Origin: Symsagittifera roscoffensis
Lineage: Eukaryota; Xenacoelomorpha; Acoela; Convolutidae
NCBI RefSeq assembly: GCF_963678635.1
Contig: NC_087065.1
Coordinates: 59,732,754-59,796,753, forward strand
Direction of reading: 5' to 3'
DNA length: 64,000 bases
Shown piece after piece: positions 53,098-64,000 of the stretch. Positions within the stretch are counted from its first letter, which is position 1; every line of letters begins with the position of its first letter. The notes beneath the pieces are model-generated. The model had not been told where the DNA came from and did no database searches. It saw only the letters and a program-made list of their open reading frames with translations. A program made the position numbers and the translations under genes.

Positions 53098-53790
53098 CAT
53101 CGGAACCCATTATTTGATTCGCCGGATCAACCGTACAATCTCCCCCTCTAAGTGACCTACAGTAGAATGCCCATCCAAGCATCTGTTAATTCTGAAAATC
53201 AATTCTGTATCAGATATGCATTTCATATAAACGCGCAAATTATAATCAGTTTTAAATTATTATGCAATTCCATTCTATTTTGATAGGCTAAAAAAAGCAG
53301 TATGTCCAGATAATTACACTTGCGAACGTAGTGAGTACGAAATTTTTTCCAAGCGAACTCGCAAATCGAAATTCAGAGCGAACTCGCAAATCGAATAAAA
53401 GTCGCAGATCGAATCAGAGATGTAAGCGAATTTTTTTGATTCGAGGCTCATTTCTGTTTTCTTATTGCACTTTGTCGGGCTGCTTTCTCGTGATCTGGCT
53501 TGTGTTGCGAAGCGCAGCTTCGCATCTGTGTTTAGTCTTGTTAGTACGGTGAATACACTCGCTAGCTTTAGAGAGCCTAGTGTCATAGTACGAGTATTCT
53601 TAGTTTTCCAACCCAAGTCGCAAATATTGGGTGCCCTTTTTGAGGTTACATCTAGGGCTGTTTCATAGCATTTGCTTTGACATTCGATTACTCATAAGAT
53701 TTCGAAGTTTCAGCAAGACTTTGAAGGATTCAGTAAAATCCTTAATCCATTGTTTTTCCCGCAAGTGTAAATCGTTTTTTTTTCCGCTTG
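53098..53790. repeat. dispersed repeat R1, copy 1
   Basis: Begins catcggaacccattattt and runs to about aatccattgtttttc. It matches 54373-55140 with short indels. It includes gcgcagcttcgcatctgtgt and ttttccaacccaagtcgcaa, also faintly seen near 47976 and 48417. It begins just after the POLR3C donor at 53041. Confidence 0.7.
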
Positions 53791-54224
53791 TGCAATAAAT
53801 ATCTATTGAAAAATCATTGGTCAGAATATTTCATATTATTTCATACAATAGCAAATGTCAGTAGTCTGGACGTATGCGTTTTCCCGTTAACCTTTTTGCT
53901 ACAAAATTTTAAAAACGTTGAGCTTGCTTTCTAAGAATCTTTGTTTAAATTAAGCATTTGCGCACTTCGTTTAGTTGTGAAGTAGCTGCTTAAGGTTCAA
54001 AGGCCTGGGGTCTGAGCCACGGTACGACCTTAATTTGTCGCTCGGTGTTTTAGGTCTTTATATTTTTTGTTACATTGATTTTCGTCTTATTTTTTTCGGC
54101 GCTTCGATGTTGTATCAAATAATCCGTATAATATCACCTTAATGTTACTAAGAGTAAAGAAGGTAGTGAACTGGTAGTGAAGGTAGAAGGTTATGTAGGT
54201 CTTCAGGATTTTTTTACTATTATC
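53791..54224. other. spacer between R1 copies
   Basis: No gene. At about 53990 ggttcaaaggcctggggtct resembles a Pol III B-box context; not enough to call a SINE. Confidence 0.35.
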
Positions 54225-54372
54225 TTTATATGCACCACATTGATATGACTGATACTAACTACCAACCTAATTTTTATGAGCTTATTGTAAGAATATCAAT
54301 CAGAAGTCACTTCTCAGTTCTTCCATTTGTGCTACTTTAAGAAGAGTGCAATCGTTGGATTACCGATTTATG
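54225..54372. repeat. isolated diverged monomer of the 424-bp satellite
   Basis: tatgcaccacattgatatgactgatactaactacc at ~54230, aatatcaatcagaa at ~54293 and gcaatcgttggatta at ~54349 follow the satellite monomer in the same order. It lies directly before R1 copy 2. Confidence 0.55.
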
Positions 54373-55140
54373 CATCGGAACCCATTATTTGTTTCGCCGG
54401 ATCAACCGTACAATCTCCCCCTCTAAGTGACCTACCGTAGAATGCCCATCCAAGCATCTGTTAATACTGAAAATCAATTCTGTATCAGATATGCATTTCA
54501 TATAAACGCGCAAATTATAATCAGTTTTAAATTATTATGCAATTCCATTCTATTTTGATAGGCTACAAAAGCAGTATGTCCAGATAATTACACTTGCGCA
54601 CGTAGTGAGTACGAAATTTTTTCCAAGCTAACTCGCAAATAAAAGTGTTCATAAAGTGTTTTTTTTTATTTGGTGGCACTTTTGGTTTAAGCACGATCTG
54701 TAGCATAGGAAATTTCCTAGAATCTGTTCTCTGCTTTATTTGTGACTAGTGTTTGTGATTTATTAAGTGTCTGTTTGAGAGGTTAGTGCGTGAGACTGAT
54801 TAGCTCCAAGTCGCAGATCGAATCAGAGATTTAAGCGATTTTTTTTTCGAGGCTCATTTCTGTTTTCTTATTGCACTTTGTCGGGCTGCTTTCTCGTGAT
54901 CTGACCAGTGTTTGCGAAGCGCAGCTTCGCATCTGTGTTTAATCTTGTTGGTACGGTGAATAAAATCGCTAGCTTTAGAGAGCCTAGTGTCATAGTATGA
55001 GTATTCTTAGTTTTCCAACCTAAGTCGCAAATTTTAGGTGCCATATTTGGGGTTACCTCTAGGGCTTTTTCATAGCATTTGACTTCGATGTTTCAGCAAG
55101 ACTTTGAAGGATTCAGTAAAATCCTAAATCCATTGTTTTT
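54373..55140. repeat. dispersed repeat R1, copy 2
   Basis: Direct copy of 53098-53790, about 1275 bp downstream, with an extra ~170 bp near 54640-54810. Confidence 0.7.
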
Positions 55141-55592
55141 CACGTCATTGTTATTTTCTTTTAACGTTGATCCTATCAATGTTTTCAGGGAGGCCGGTTC
55201 TTGGCTTGCTGATGGCTGTTGGGTTTGTTTTTGCTTAGTTCCCACTTGCATTATTGGTATCGAGTTAACAAATTTTGTAGTCAGTGCGCTGGCTCTTGCT
55301 CGGATTGATGCCCTCGTCGACGGATGTGTTTTCTTTATCAATTTTCTTGTTGCTGTGGTTGGCGCTTCGAAGTCTGAAGTTGAGGATGCGGGGATATCAA
55401 ACTGTATTCCTCGTGTTCGTTTACCCTGTTGTCGTGTTGTGGTGATCGTCTGCCCGGGCTGTTTTCCGCCGCTGGTGCCGTGTGCCGTCGTTTCATTGTT
55501 TGTGTCGAGTTTCTTTGTGTTATTGCTGTCTTAGCTGGCTTTTTGTCTGTGCCCATTTTCTTAAACTGCCCCACCTCTGTTTCTACGAACAT
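55093..55592 (-). pseudogene. remnant of an unknown minus-strand coding family, piece 1
   Basis: Two overlapping minus frames (55592-55338 and 55341-55093). The second contains SALTTKFVNSIP and SLKTLIGSTLKENN, which recur in the piece at 56244-56590. Products are polar and charged, unlike the hydrophobic plus-strand ORFs over the same DNA, so the minus strand is the likelier coding strand. It ends where R1 copy 2 begins. Function unknown; a LINE or transposon ORF1 is a possibility only. Confidence 0.4.
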
Positions 55593-55704
55593 GGACTGCC
55601 TGCCTCGGGGTTTCCTATTCTAAAAACCAGTAGCTCTTGTTGTACCTTGCGCACTTAGAAGCTACGCAGTCACTTAGTTCAGTTGGTGTACAGTTAACAC
55701 ATAT

Positions 55705-56025
55705 TTACAATTTTCGGATGAATGCGAAGCCACTGTTCGTAATAGTCAAGGTTGTTTCCCGAAGGTCTGGACCCACGCCGTATGGGGTGTAAATGTTAGG
55801 AATTTTCCCTCTTGTGTTTTGTATTTCTGTTGAAATTGTATGGGGTCCTGTACCTTTCGTGCTACCATCACCGTTTTTCGTGCTACCCTCACCGTTTTTC
55901 GTGCTACCTGTCGAATCTTTTGCTTTATTTTTTTGCCTGGTTACCCCTTTTAGCTTATTTTGGATGCCTGGTTTCAATTGCTTATTCTGTGCAGCTTTTT
56001 CCTCCGTCATGTCAATGACAAACAC
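55705..56025 (-). pseudogene. remnant of an unknown minus-strand coding family, middle piece
   Basis: A 106-codon minus ORF, Lys/Thr/Gly-rich, with three copies of a 7-residue K-N-G-x-G-S-T repeat encoded by 21-bp repeats. It lies between the two related pieces at 55093-55592 and 56244-56590. No family recognised. Confidence 0.35.
55855..55909. repeat. 21-bp tandem repeat, about 2.6 copies
   Basis: gtgctaccRtcaccgtttttc repeated; encodes the KNGxGST repeat on the minus strand. Confidence 0.7.
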
Positions 56026-56243
56026 TAACGAACCGGACGATTCTAACTTTCCTCAGGTTTCAAATTTGATTTTGTTGGTTCCTTGATAGAACTCAGAATT
56101 GCATTTATATAAAATAATACAAAACAGATATAAATATATAATCCGGACGGATAACATTTCCCCGGTTGTCGCAAAATTAGTTTTAGTTTCTGTTACTGAG
56201 TTTATTCTCCTCATACATCCCTTTGTCTCTCCTTTTCCGTATT

Positions 56244-56590
56244 TCATTGTTGTTCTCTTTTCTGTGTCTCGTCTCCATTGTGCTTCTTATTGTCGCCCTC
56301 TTTTTTGGTTGTTTTTCGTTCAACTTCGCGGGAGTCACTGCTTGTGGCAGTTGTTACCACCTCGGTGGCTTTTGGTTGCTCCAGTGTCCTCAAAAATTGT
56401 AGGCAGGCTACCATTTCTTCTCGCTCGTTCTGGTTGTTTTCTTTTGCCATTGATCCTATCAATGTTTTCAGGGAAACCGCTTCTCGGCTTGGTGATGGCT
56501 GTGGCATTTGTTTTTTCTTATTTCCTGCTTGCTTTTTTGGTATCGAGTTACCAAATTTTGTAGTCAGTGCGCTGGTTCTTGCTGCTTTTG
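56244..56590 (-). pseudogene. remnant of the same coding family, piece 2
   Basis: The minus frame from ~56590 to 56244 reads QAKAARTSALTTKF, then PSPSREAVSLKTLIGS and KENN, paralogous to piece 1, followed by a charged Lys/Glu-rich tail. Its upstream end (gctgcttttgcttgattgtgatgaa on the plus strand) is also part of the satellite monomer, so the satellite borders on or grew out of this sequence. Confidence 0.45.
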
Positions 56591-59500
56591 CTTGATTGTG
56601 ATGAAATTATGCACAACTACCGATATGAAGCTGATGAGTTTTTATAATTCAAATGTGTTCTTGCGTTATTTCTTAGAATTTCAGATCTATACTACTATCC
56701 AGTTTGCGTTTTAAACTTTCAAGTTGGCTTTTATGTCTAAAGTACGCGGTTTTCATTCTAATTGTTATTTACTCTTATGAGCATATGCACCACGTTGACT
56801 TGTGGTGATAACATTACCTAGTTGACTGTTTGTACCTTATTATTACAATGTCATTCAGAGTTATTCGTTTTTCCTTGCCTCCGCTTTCGTGACTATTAGA
56901 AGCGTGGAATCGTTGGGTTGTCCATGTGTTTAATTGCATACTTAGAATTTGACTTTTCCGGTTGTGAGTATTGTAGTGGATGTGAAATTTTTGCTGATGA
57001 TGTTTGTGATGAAATTATGCACCACTTTGACAAAAATGATGACAACTACCGAAATGAATCTGATGCTTTTTGTTTTTATATCTCAAATTTGATTTTGCTC
57101 CTTTTTTCTTAGGATTTCAGAGTTACTGATTCATATTACTGACCAGTTTGTGTTCCGAATTTTCAAAATGATTGGTATGGCTAAAAGTACGAGTTATTGG
57201 TGTTAAATGTTGTTTACTGTGTTGAACATATGCACCACGTTGACTTGAGTGATAATAGTTACCTAGCTGACCTATTTGGTTAGAATATCAATCAGATTAT
57301 TTCGCTTTTCGTTGTCTCCGTTTTTGTGACTATTAGAAACGTGGAATCGTTGGATTGCGAATGTGTGCACTTGAAAACTTAGTATTTGACTTTTCCGGTT
57401 GTGATTATTGTAGTTGATTGGAAATTGTCGCTTTTGCTTAATTGTGATGAAACAATCCACCACTTTGACAAAAATGATGTTAACTACCGATATGAATCTG
57501 TTGGTTTTTTTTTACAAATCAAATGTGTTTTTGCTAGTTATTTCGTAGGATTTCAGAGTTAATGGTTTATGTTACTGTGCATTTTGTGTTGCAAACTTTC
57601 AAGTTGGCTTTCATGGCTAAAGTACGCGGTTTTCATTCTGATTGTTTGTTACTGTGATGAACATATGCACTACACCACGTTGATTTGAGTGATAATAAAT
57701 ACCTAACTGACTTTTTTTGTTACAATATCAATCAGATTATTTCGCTTTTCTTTGCCTCTGCTTTTGTGACTATTAGAAGCGTGGAATCGTTGGATTGTCC
57801 TTGTGTGCACTTGAGTACTTAGAATTTGACTTTTCCGTTTTCCTGTTTTGTAGCTGATTGGAAATTGTTGCCTTTGCTTGTTTGTGATAAAATTATGCAC
57901 CACTCTGACAAAAATGATAGCAAAAACCGAAATGAATCGGATGATTTTTATTTTTTATATTTCAATTTTGATTTAGCTACTTTTTTCTTAGGATTTCAAA
58001 GTTATCGATTTATAGCGCGGACCAGTTTGTGATCCGAACTTTCAAAGTGACTGGTACGGGTAAAGTACGCGGTTTTTATTCTGACTGTTAGTTACTGTGA
58101 TGAGCAAATGCACCACGTTGATTTGAGTGATATAAACTACCTATCTGACTGTTATTAGCTTTTTGTTTGAATATTAATCAGAGTAATTCGCTTTTGCTTG
58201 CCTCCGTTTTCGACAAAAATGATAACAACTACTGAAATGAAACTGATCATTTTAAATTTCTTTTAAATTTCAAATCCAATATTGCTGCTTTTTCTTAGGA
58301 TTTGAGAGTTATTGATTTTTATCACTGTCCAATTTGTGTTCCAAACTTTCAAGTTGGCTGGTGTTTTTTTCTGATTGTTAGTTACTGTGATGAGCATATG
58401 CACCACGTTAATTTGAGTGATAAAAACTACCTATTTGAATGTTATTAGCTTTTTGTTTGAATATCAATCAGATTATTTTGCTTTTCCTTGTCTCGTTTTC
58501 GTGACTATTAGAAGCGCGGAATCGTTGGATTGTCCATGTGTGCACTGTAACACTTAGAATTTGACTTTTCCGTTTGTGAGTATTGTAGTCGATTGGAAAT
58601 TGTTGCTTTTGCTTGATTGTGATGAATTATGCACCACTTTGACAAAAATGTTAACAACCACCGAAATGAATCTGATGATTTTTTATTTTTTTAAATTTCA
58701 AATTCAATATTGCTGCCTTTTTTTAGGATTTGAGAGTTATTGATTTTTATCACTGTCCAATTTGTGTTCCAAACTTTCAAGTTGGCTGGTGTTTTTCCTG
58801 ATTGTTAGTTACTGTGATGAGCATATGCACCACGTTGATTTGAGTGATAAAAACTACCTATCTGACTGTTATTTGCTTTTTGTTTGAATATTAATCAGAT
58901 TAATTCGCTTTTCCTCGCCTCCGTTTTCGTGACTAATAGAAGCGTGGAATTGTTGGATTGTCCATGTGTGTACTAGAACACTTGGAGTTTGAATTTTCCT
59001 GTTGTGAGAGTGTTTTAGTTGATAGGAAAATGTTGCTTTTGCTTGATTGTGATGAATTATGCAAACTTTGACAAAAATGATAACATCTACCGAAATCAAT
59101 CTGATGATTTTTAGTTTTTTAATTTTTAATTTAAATTTGCTGCTTATTTCGTGTGATTTCAGAGTTATTGATTTTTGTCACTGTCCTGTTTGTGTTCCAA
59201 ACTTTCAACTTGGCTGTTACGGCTAAAGTACTAGGTTTTTTTCTGATTGTTAATAACTGTGATGAGCATATGCACCACGATGATTTGAGTAATAAAAACT
59301 ACCTTTCTTACTGTTTTTAGTTGTTTGGTTAATTATCAGTCAGATTAATTCTCTTTCCCTTGCCTCCGTTTTCGTGACTATTAGAAGCGTGAAATCGTTG
59401 GGTTGCCCATGTGTGATTTTTCCTGTTATAAGTTTTGTAATCGATTGGAAATTGTTGCTTTTGCTTGATTGTGATGAATTATGCACCACTTTGACAAAAA

Positions 59501-62500
59501 TGATTACAACTACCGAATTGAATCTGATGATTTTCCTTTTTTTAATTTCAGGTTAAATTTGCTGCTTATTTCGTATGATTTCAGAGTTATTGATTTTTAT
59601 CTCTGTCCAGTTTGTGTTCCAAACTTTTAAGTTGGCTGTTATCGCTTAAGTACGAGGTTTTTTTTTCTGATTGTTAGTAACTGTGATGAGCATATGCACC
59701 ACGTTGATTTGAATGTTAAAAACTACCTTTCTGACTGTTTCAGTTTTTTGGTAAAATATCAATCAGATTAATTCGCTCTTCTTTGCCTCCGTTTTCGTGA
59801 CTATAAGAAGCGTGGAATCGGTGGATTATCCTTGTGTGAATTTTCCTGTTGTGAGTTTTGTAGTCGATTGGAAATTGTTGCTTTTGCTTGATTGTGTTGA
59901 ATTATGCAACACTTTGACAAAATGATAACAACTACCGCAATGAGTCTGATGATTTTCATTTTTTTAAATTTCAATTTAATTTTGCTGCTTATTTCGTATG
60001 ATTTCAGAGTTATTGATTTTTATCACTGTCCAGTTTTTGTTCCAAAGATTCAAGTGGCCTGGTATGGCTAAAGTAGGATGTATTTGATCTGATTGTTAGT
60101 TTCTGTGATGAGCATATGCACCACTATGATTTGATCGATATAAATACCTATCTGACTCTCTAAGCTTTTTGTTAAAATACCAGTCAGATTAATTCTCTTT
60201 TCCTTGCCTCCGTTTTCTTGACTTTTAGAAGCGTGGCATCGTTGTATTGTCCATGTGTGAGTTTCTCTGTTGTGAATTTAGTAATTGATTGGAAGTTGTT
60301 GCTTTTGCTTGAATGTGATGAATTATGCACAAAAAAAAAACACTTTGACAAAAATGATAACAACTACCGAAATAAATCTGATGATTTTGATTTTTTTAAT
60401 TTCAATTTAAATTTGCTGCTTATTTCGTATGATTTCAGAGTTATTGATTTTTACCACTGTCCAGTTTGTGTTCCAAACTTTCAAGTTGGCTGTTATGGCT
60501 CAAGTACGAGTTATTTTTTTTCTGAATGTTAGTAACTCTGATGAGCATATGCACCACGTTGATTTGAGTGATAAAAACTACCTTTCTGACTGTTTTTAGT
60601 TTTTTTTGTAAAATATCAATCAGATTAAACCGCTTGTCTTTGCCTCCGTGACTATTAGAAGCGTGAAATTGTTGTATTATCCTTTGGTGAATTTTCCTGT
60701 TGTGAGTTTTGTAGTCGATTGGAAATTGTTGCTTTTGCTTGATTGTGAAATTGTTGCTGTTGCTTGATTGTGATGAATTATGCACCACTTTGACAAAATT
60801 GATAACAACTACCAAAATTAATCTGATGATTTTCATTTTTTAATTTCAATTTAAATTTGCTGATTATTTCGTATGATTTCAGAGTTATTGATTTTTATCA
60901 CTGTCCAGTTTGTGTTCCAAACTTTCGAGTTGGCTGTTATGGCTAAAGTATGCGGTGTTTTTTTTCTGATTGTTAGTAACTGTGATGAGCATATGCACCA
61001 CGGTGATTTGAGTGATAAAAACTACCGTTCTACCTTAGTTTTTTGGTAAAATATCAATCAGATTAATTCGCTTTTCTTTGCCTCCGTGACTATTAGAAGC
61101 GTGGAATCGTTGGATTATCCTTGTGTGATTTTTCCTGTTGTGAGTTTTGTAGTCGATTCTAAATTGTTGCTTTTGCTTGATTGTGATGAATTATGCACCA
61201 CTTTGACAAAATTGATAACAATTACCGAAATTAATCTGATGATTTTCATTTTTTTTAATTTCAATTTAAATTAGCTGATTATTTCGTATGATTTCAGAGT
61301 TATTGGTTTTTATCACTGTCCAGTTTGTGTTCCAAACTTTTAAGTTGGCTGTTATGGCTTAAGTACGAGGTTTTTTTTCTGATTGTTAGTAACTGTGATG
61401 AGCATATGCACCAAGTTGATTTGAATGTTAAAAACTACCTTTCTGACTGTTTTCAGTTTTTTGGTAAAATATCAATCAGATTAATTCGCTTTTCTTTGCC
61501 TCCGTCTTCGTTTCTATTAGAAGCGTGGAATCGTTGGATTATGCATGTGTGAATTTTCCTGTTGTGAGTTTTGTAGTCGATTGGAATTTTTTGCTTTTGC
61601 TGGATTGTGATTAATTATGCACCACTTTGACAAAAATGATAACAACTACTGAAATGAATCTGATGATTTTCGTTTTTTAAATTTCAATTTAATTTTGCTG
61701 CTTATTTTGTATGATTTCAGAGTTATTGATTTTTATCAATGTCCAGGTTGTGTTCCAAACTTTTAAGTTGGCTGTTATGGCTAAAGTACGAGGTTTTTTT
61801 TTTCTGATTGTTGGTAACTGTGATGAGCATATGCACCACGTTGATTTGAGTGATAAAAACTACCGTTCTACCTTAGTTTTTTTGGTAAAATATCAATCAG
61901 ATTAATTCGCTTTTCTTTGCCTCCGTGACTATTAGAAGCGTGGAATTGTTGGATTATCCTTGTGTGATTTTTCCTGTTGTGAGTTTTGTAGTCGATTCTA
62001 AATTGTTGCTTTTGCTTGATTGTGATGAATTATGCACCACTTTGACAAAATTGATAACAATTACCGAAATTAATCTGATGATTTTCATTTTTTTAATTTC
62101 AATTTAAATTAGCTGATTATTTCGTATGATTTCAGAGTTATTGGTTTTTATCACTGTCCAGTTTGTGTTCCAAACTTTTAAGTTGGCTGTTATGGCTTAA
62201 GTACGAGGTTTTTTTTCTGATTGTTAGTAACTGTGATGAGCATATGCACCAAGTTGATTTGAATGTTAAAAACTACCTTTCTGACAGTTTTCAGTTTTTT
62301 GGTAAAATATCAATCAGATTAATTCGCTTTTCTTTGCCTCCGTCTTCGTTTCTATTAGAAGCGTGGAATCGTTGGATTATGCATGTGTGAATTTTCCTGT
62401 TGTGAGTTTTGTAGTCGATTGGAATTTTTTGCTTTTGCTGGATTGTGATTAATTATGCACCACTTTGACAAAAATGATAACAACTACTGAAATGAATCTG

Positions 62501-64000
62501 ATGATTTTCGTTTTTTAAATTTCAATTTAATTTTGCTGCTTATTTTGTATGATTTCAGAGTTATTGATTTTTATCAATGTCCAGGTTGTGTTCCAAACTT
62601 TTAAGTTGGCTGTTATGGCTAAAGTACGAGGTTTTTTTTCTGATTGTTAGTAACTGTGATGAGCATATGCACCACGTTGATTTGAGTGATAAAAACTACC
62701 TCTCTGACTGTTTTTAATTTTTTGGTAAAATATCAATCAGATTAATTCGCTTCTCTTTGCCTCCGTCTTCCTTACTATTAGAAGCGTGGAATCGTTGGAT
62801 TATGCATGTGTGAATTTTCCTGTTGTGAGTTTTGTAGTCGATTGGAAATTGTTGCTTTTGCTGGATTGTGATTAATTATGCACCACTTTGACAAAAATGA
62901 TAACAACTACTGAATTGAATCTGATGATTTTCGTTTTTTTGAATTCAATTTAATTTTGCTGCTTATTTTGTATGATTTCAGAGTTATTGATTTTTATTAA
63001 TGTCCAGGTTGTGTTCCGAACTTTTATGTTGGCTGTTGTGGCTAAGGTAAGAGGTATTTTTTTTCTGATTGTTGGTAACTGTGATGAGCATATGCACCAC
63101 GTTAATTTGAGCGATAAAAACGACCTCTCTGACTGTTTTTTAGTTTTTTTGATAAAATATCAATCAGAATAATTCGCTTTTCTCTGCCTCCGTTTTCGTG
63201 ACTATAAGAAGCGTGGAATCGTTGGATTATCCTTGTGTGGATTTTCCTGTTCTGAATTTTGTAGTCGATTGGAAATTGTTGCTTTTGCTTGATTGTGATG
63301 AATTATGCACCACTTTGACAAAAATGATAACAACTACTGAAATGAATCTGATGGTTTTCATTTTTTTAATTTCAATTTATTTTTGCTGCTTATTTCTTAT
63401 GATTTCAGAGTTATTGATTTTAATCAATGTCCAGGTTGTGTTCCAAACTTTAAGTTGGCTGTTATGGCTAAAGTACGAGGTATTTTTTTCTGATTGTTGG
63501 TAACTGTGATGAGCATATGCACCACGTTGATTTGAGTGATAAAAACTACCTCTCTGACTGTTTTTAATTTTTGGTAAAATATCAATCAGATTAATTCGCT
63601 TTTCTTTGCCCCCGTTTCTGTTACTCTTAGAAGCTTAGAAGCGTGGAATCGTTGGATTATCCTTGTGTGAATTTCCCTATTGTGAGTTTTGTAATCGATT
63701 GGAAATTGTTGCTTTTGCTGGATTGTGATGAATTATGCACCACTTTGACAAAAATGATAACAACTACTGAAATGAATCTGATGATTTTCATTTTTTTAAT
63801 TTCAATTCAATTTTGCTGCTTATTTCGTATGATTTCAGAGTTATTGATTTTTATCAATGTCCAGGTTGTGTTCCAAACTTTAAGTTGGCTGTTATGGCTA
63901 AAGTACGAGATATTTTTTTCTGATTGTTGGTAACTGTGATGAGCATATGCACCACGTTGATTTGAGTGATGAAAACTACCTCTCTGACTGTTTTTTAGTT
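56591..64000. repeat. tandem satellite, ~424-bp monomer, at least 17 units, runs off the window
   Basis: gatgagcatatgcaccacg recurs at about 56778, 57222, 57656, 58098, 58389, 58817, 59255, 59684, 60106, 60538, 60983, 61396, 61820, 62235, 62656, 63084, 63505 and 63928. Spacing is 413-445 except one short 291-bp unit (58098-58389). Other constant blocks are attatgcaccactttgacaa and gaagcgtggaatcgttggat. Units at the right end are more alike than those at the left. Short ORFs of 60-100 codons in it are by-products of the repeat. Confidence 0.9.
61040..62720. repeat. 838-bp dimeric higher-order repeat within the satellite
   Basis: The pair of monomers at ~61040-61878 is nearly identical to ~61878-62716 (for example ORFs 61086/61925 and 61325/62163, offset 838-839), closer than adjacent monomers are to each other. 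This is a recent two-monomer duplication. Confidence 0.75.

Noticed and set aside
55079-56714. Plus-strand hydrophobic ORFs (55079-55534, 56099-56563)
   Set aside because: They mirror polar minus-strand frames that show a paralogous relation, so the minus strand is the better coding candidate.
56591-64000. Repeated 60-100-codon ORFs with conserved peptides in the satellite
   Set aside because: Similarity is at DNA level across all frames, lengths vary with indels, and starts are not conserved.

Overview
The window is nuclear DNA of an animal, probably an invertebrate whose phylum I cannot fix. The only host gene I recognise is a spliced RNA polymerase III subunit (POLR3C/RPC3 type, 48901-53041, + strand, six exons with GT-AG introns). 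Nearly all the rest is mobile or repetitive DNA.

Layout. 1-2.3 kb: the edge of an unidentified minus-strand unit with two overlapping small ORFs, followed by AT-rich DNA with hairpins. 3.3-5.8 kb: three copies of a foldback-type repeat, two of them head to head. 6.3-8.4 kb: a tandem duplication. 9.39-17.4 kb: copy B, a decayed minus-strand Ty3/gypsy element, truncated and full of frameshifts. 17.4-21.8 kb: a chimeric LTR made of copy B's 5' LTR fused to the last 0.9 kb of copy A's 3' LTR. 21.8-41.9 kb: the body of copy A, a giant relative of copy B. 41.9-47.8 kb: copy A's 5' LTR, inflated by a 2.1 kb tandem duplication. 48.9-53.0 kb: POLR3C. 53.1-56.6 kb: duplicated dispersed repeats and remnants of an unknown minus-strand coding family. 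56.6 kb to the end: a tandem satellite of about 424 bp that runs off the window.

The most interesting object is copy A, a roughly 30 kb LTR retroelement. In order of transcription (right to left) it encodes a coiled-coil Gag-like ORF1; a capsid-like, zinc-knuckle and aspartic protease ORF; RT-RNase H-integrase with an unusual ~500-residue insert before the integrase; an integrase GPY/F tail followed by an acidic linker and a domain closely resembling the TARG1/OARD1 class of macro domain (ADP-ribose binding/hydrolase family); and then, in the position where retroviruses carry env, one 8.95 kb reading frame of about 2983 codons interrupted only by three in-frame stops (TAA, TGA, TAG) and by no frameshift. 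That frame contains an SGNH/GDSL hydrolase domain, a second region with a G-x-N-D block, and a long C-terminal region I do not recognise. Copy B carries homologous pieces of the macro domain and of the start of the SGNH ORF, so both belong to the family and were not acquired by one copy.

Neither copy looks intact: copy A has nonsense codons and frame breaks in protease, RT and the extra ORF; copy B has many more, including a stop at the tyrosine of the RT active-site motif. Giant LTR elements are known (for example planarian Burro and plant Ogre), but I know of no description of a macro domain plus SGNH hydrolase cargo. No database search was possible here.
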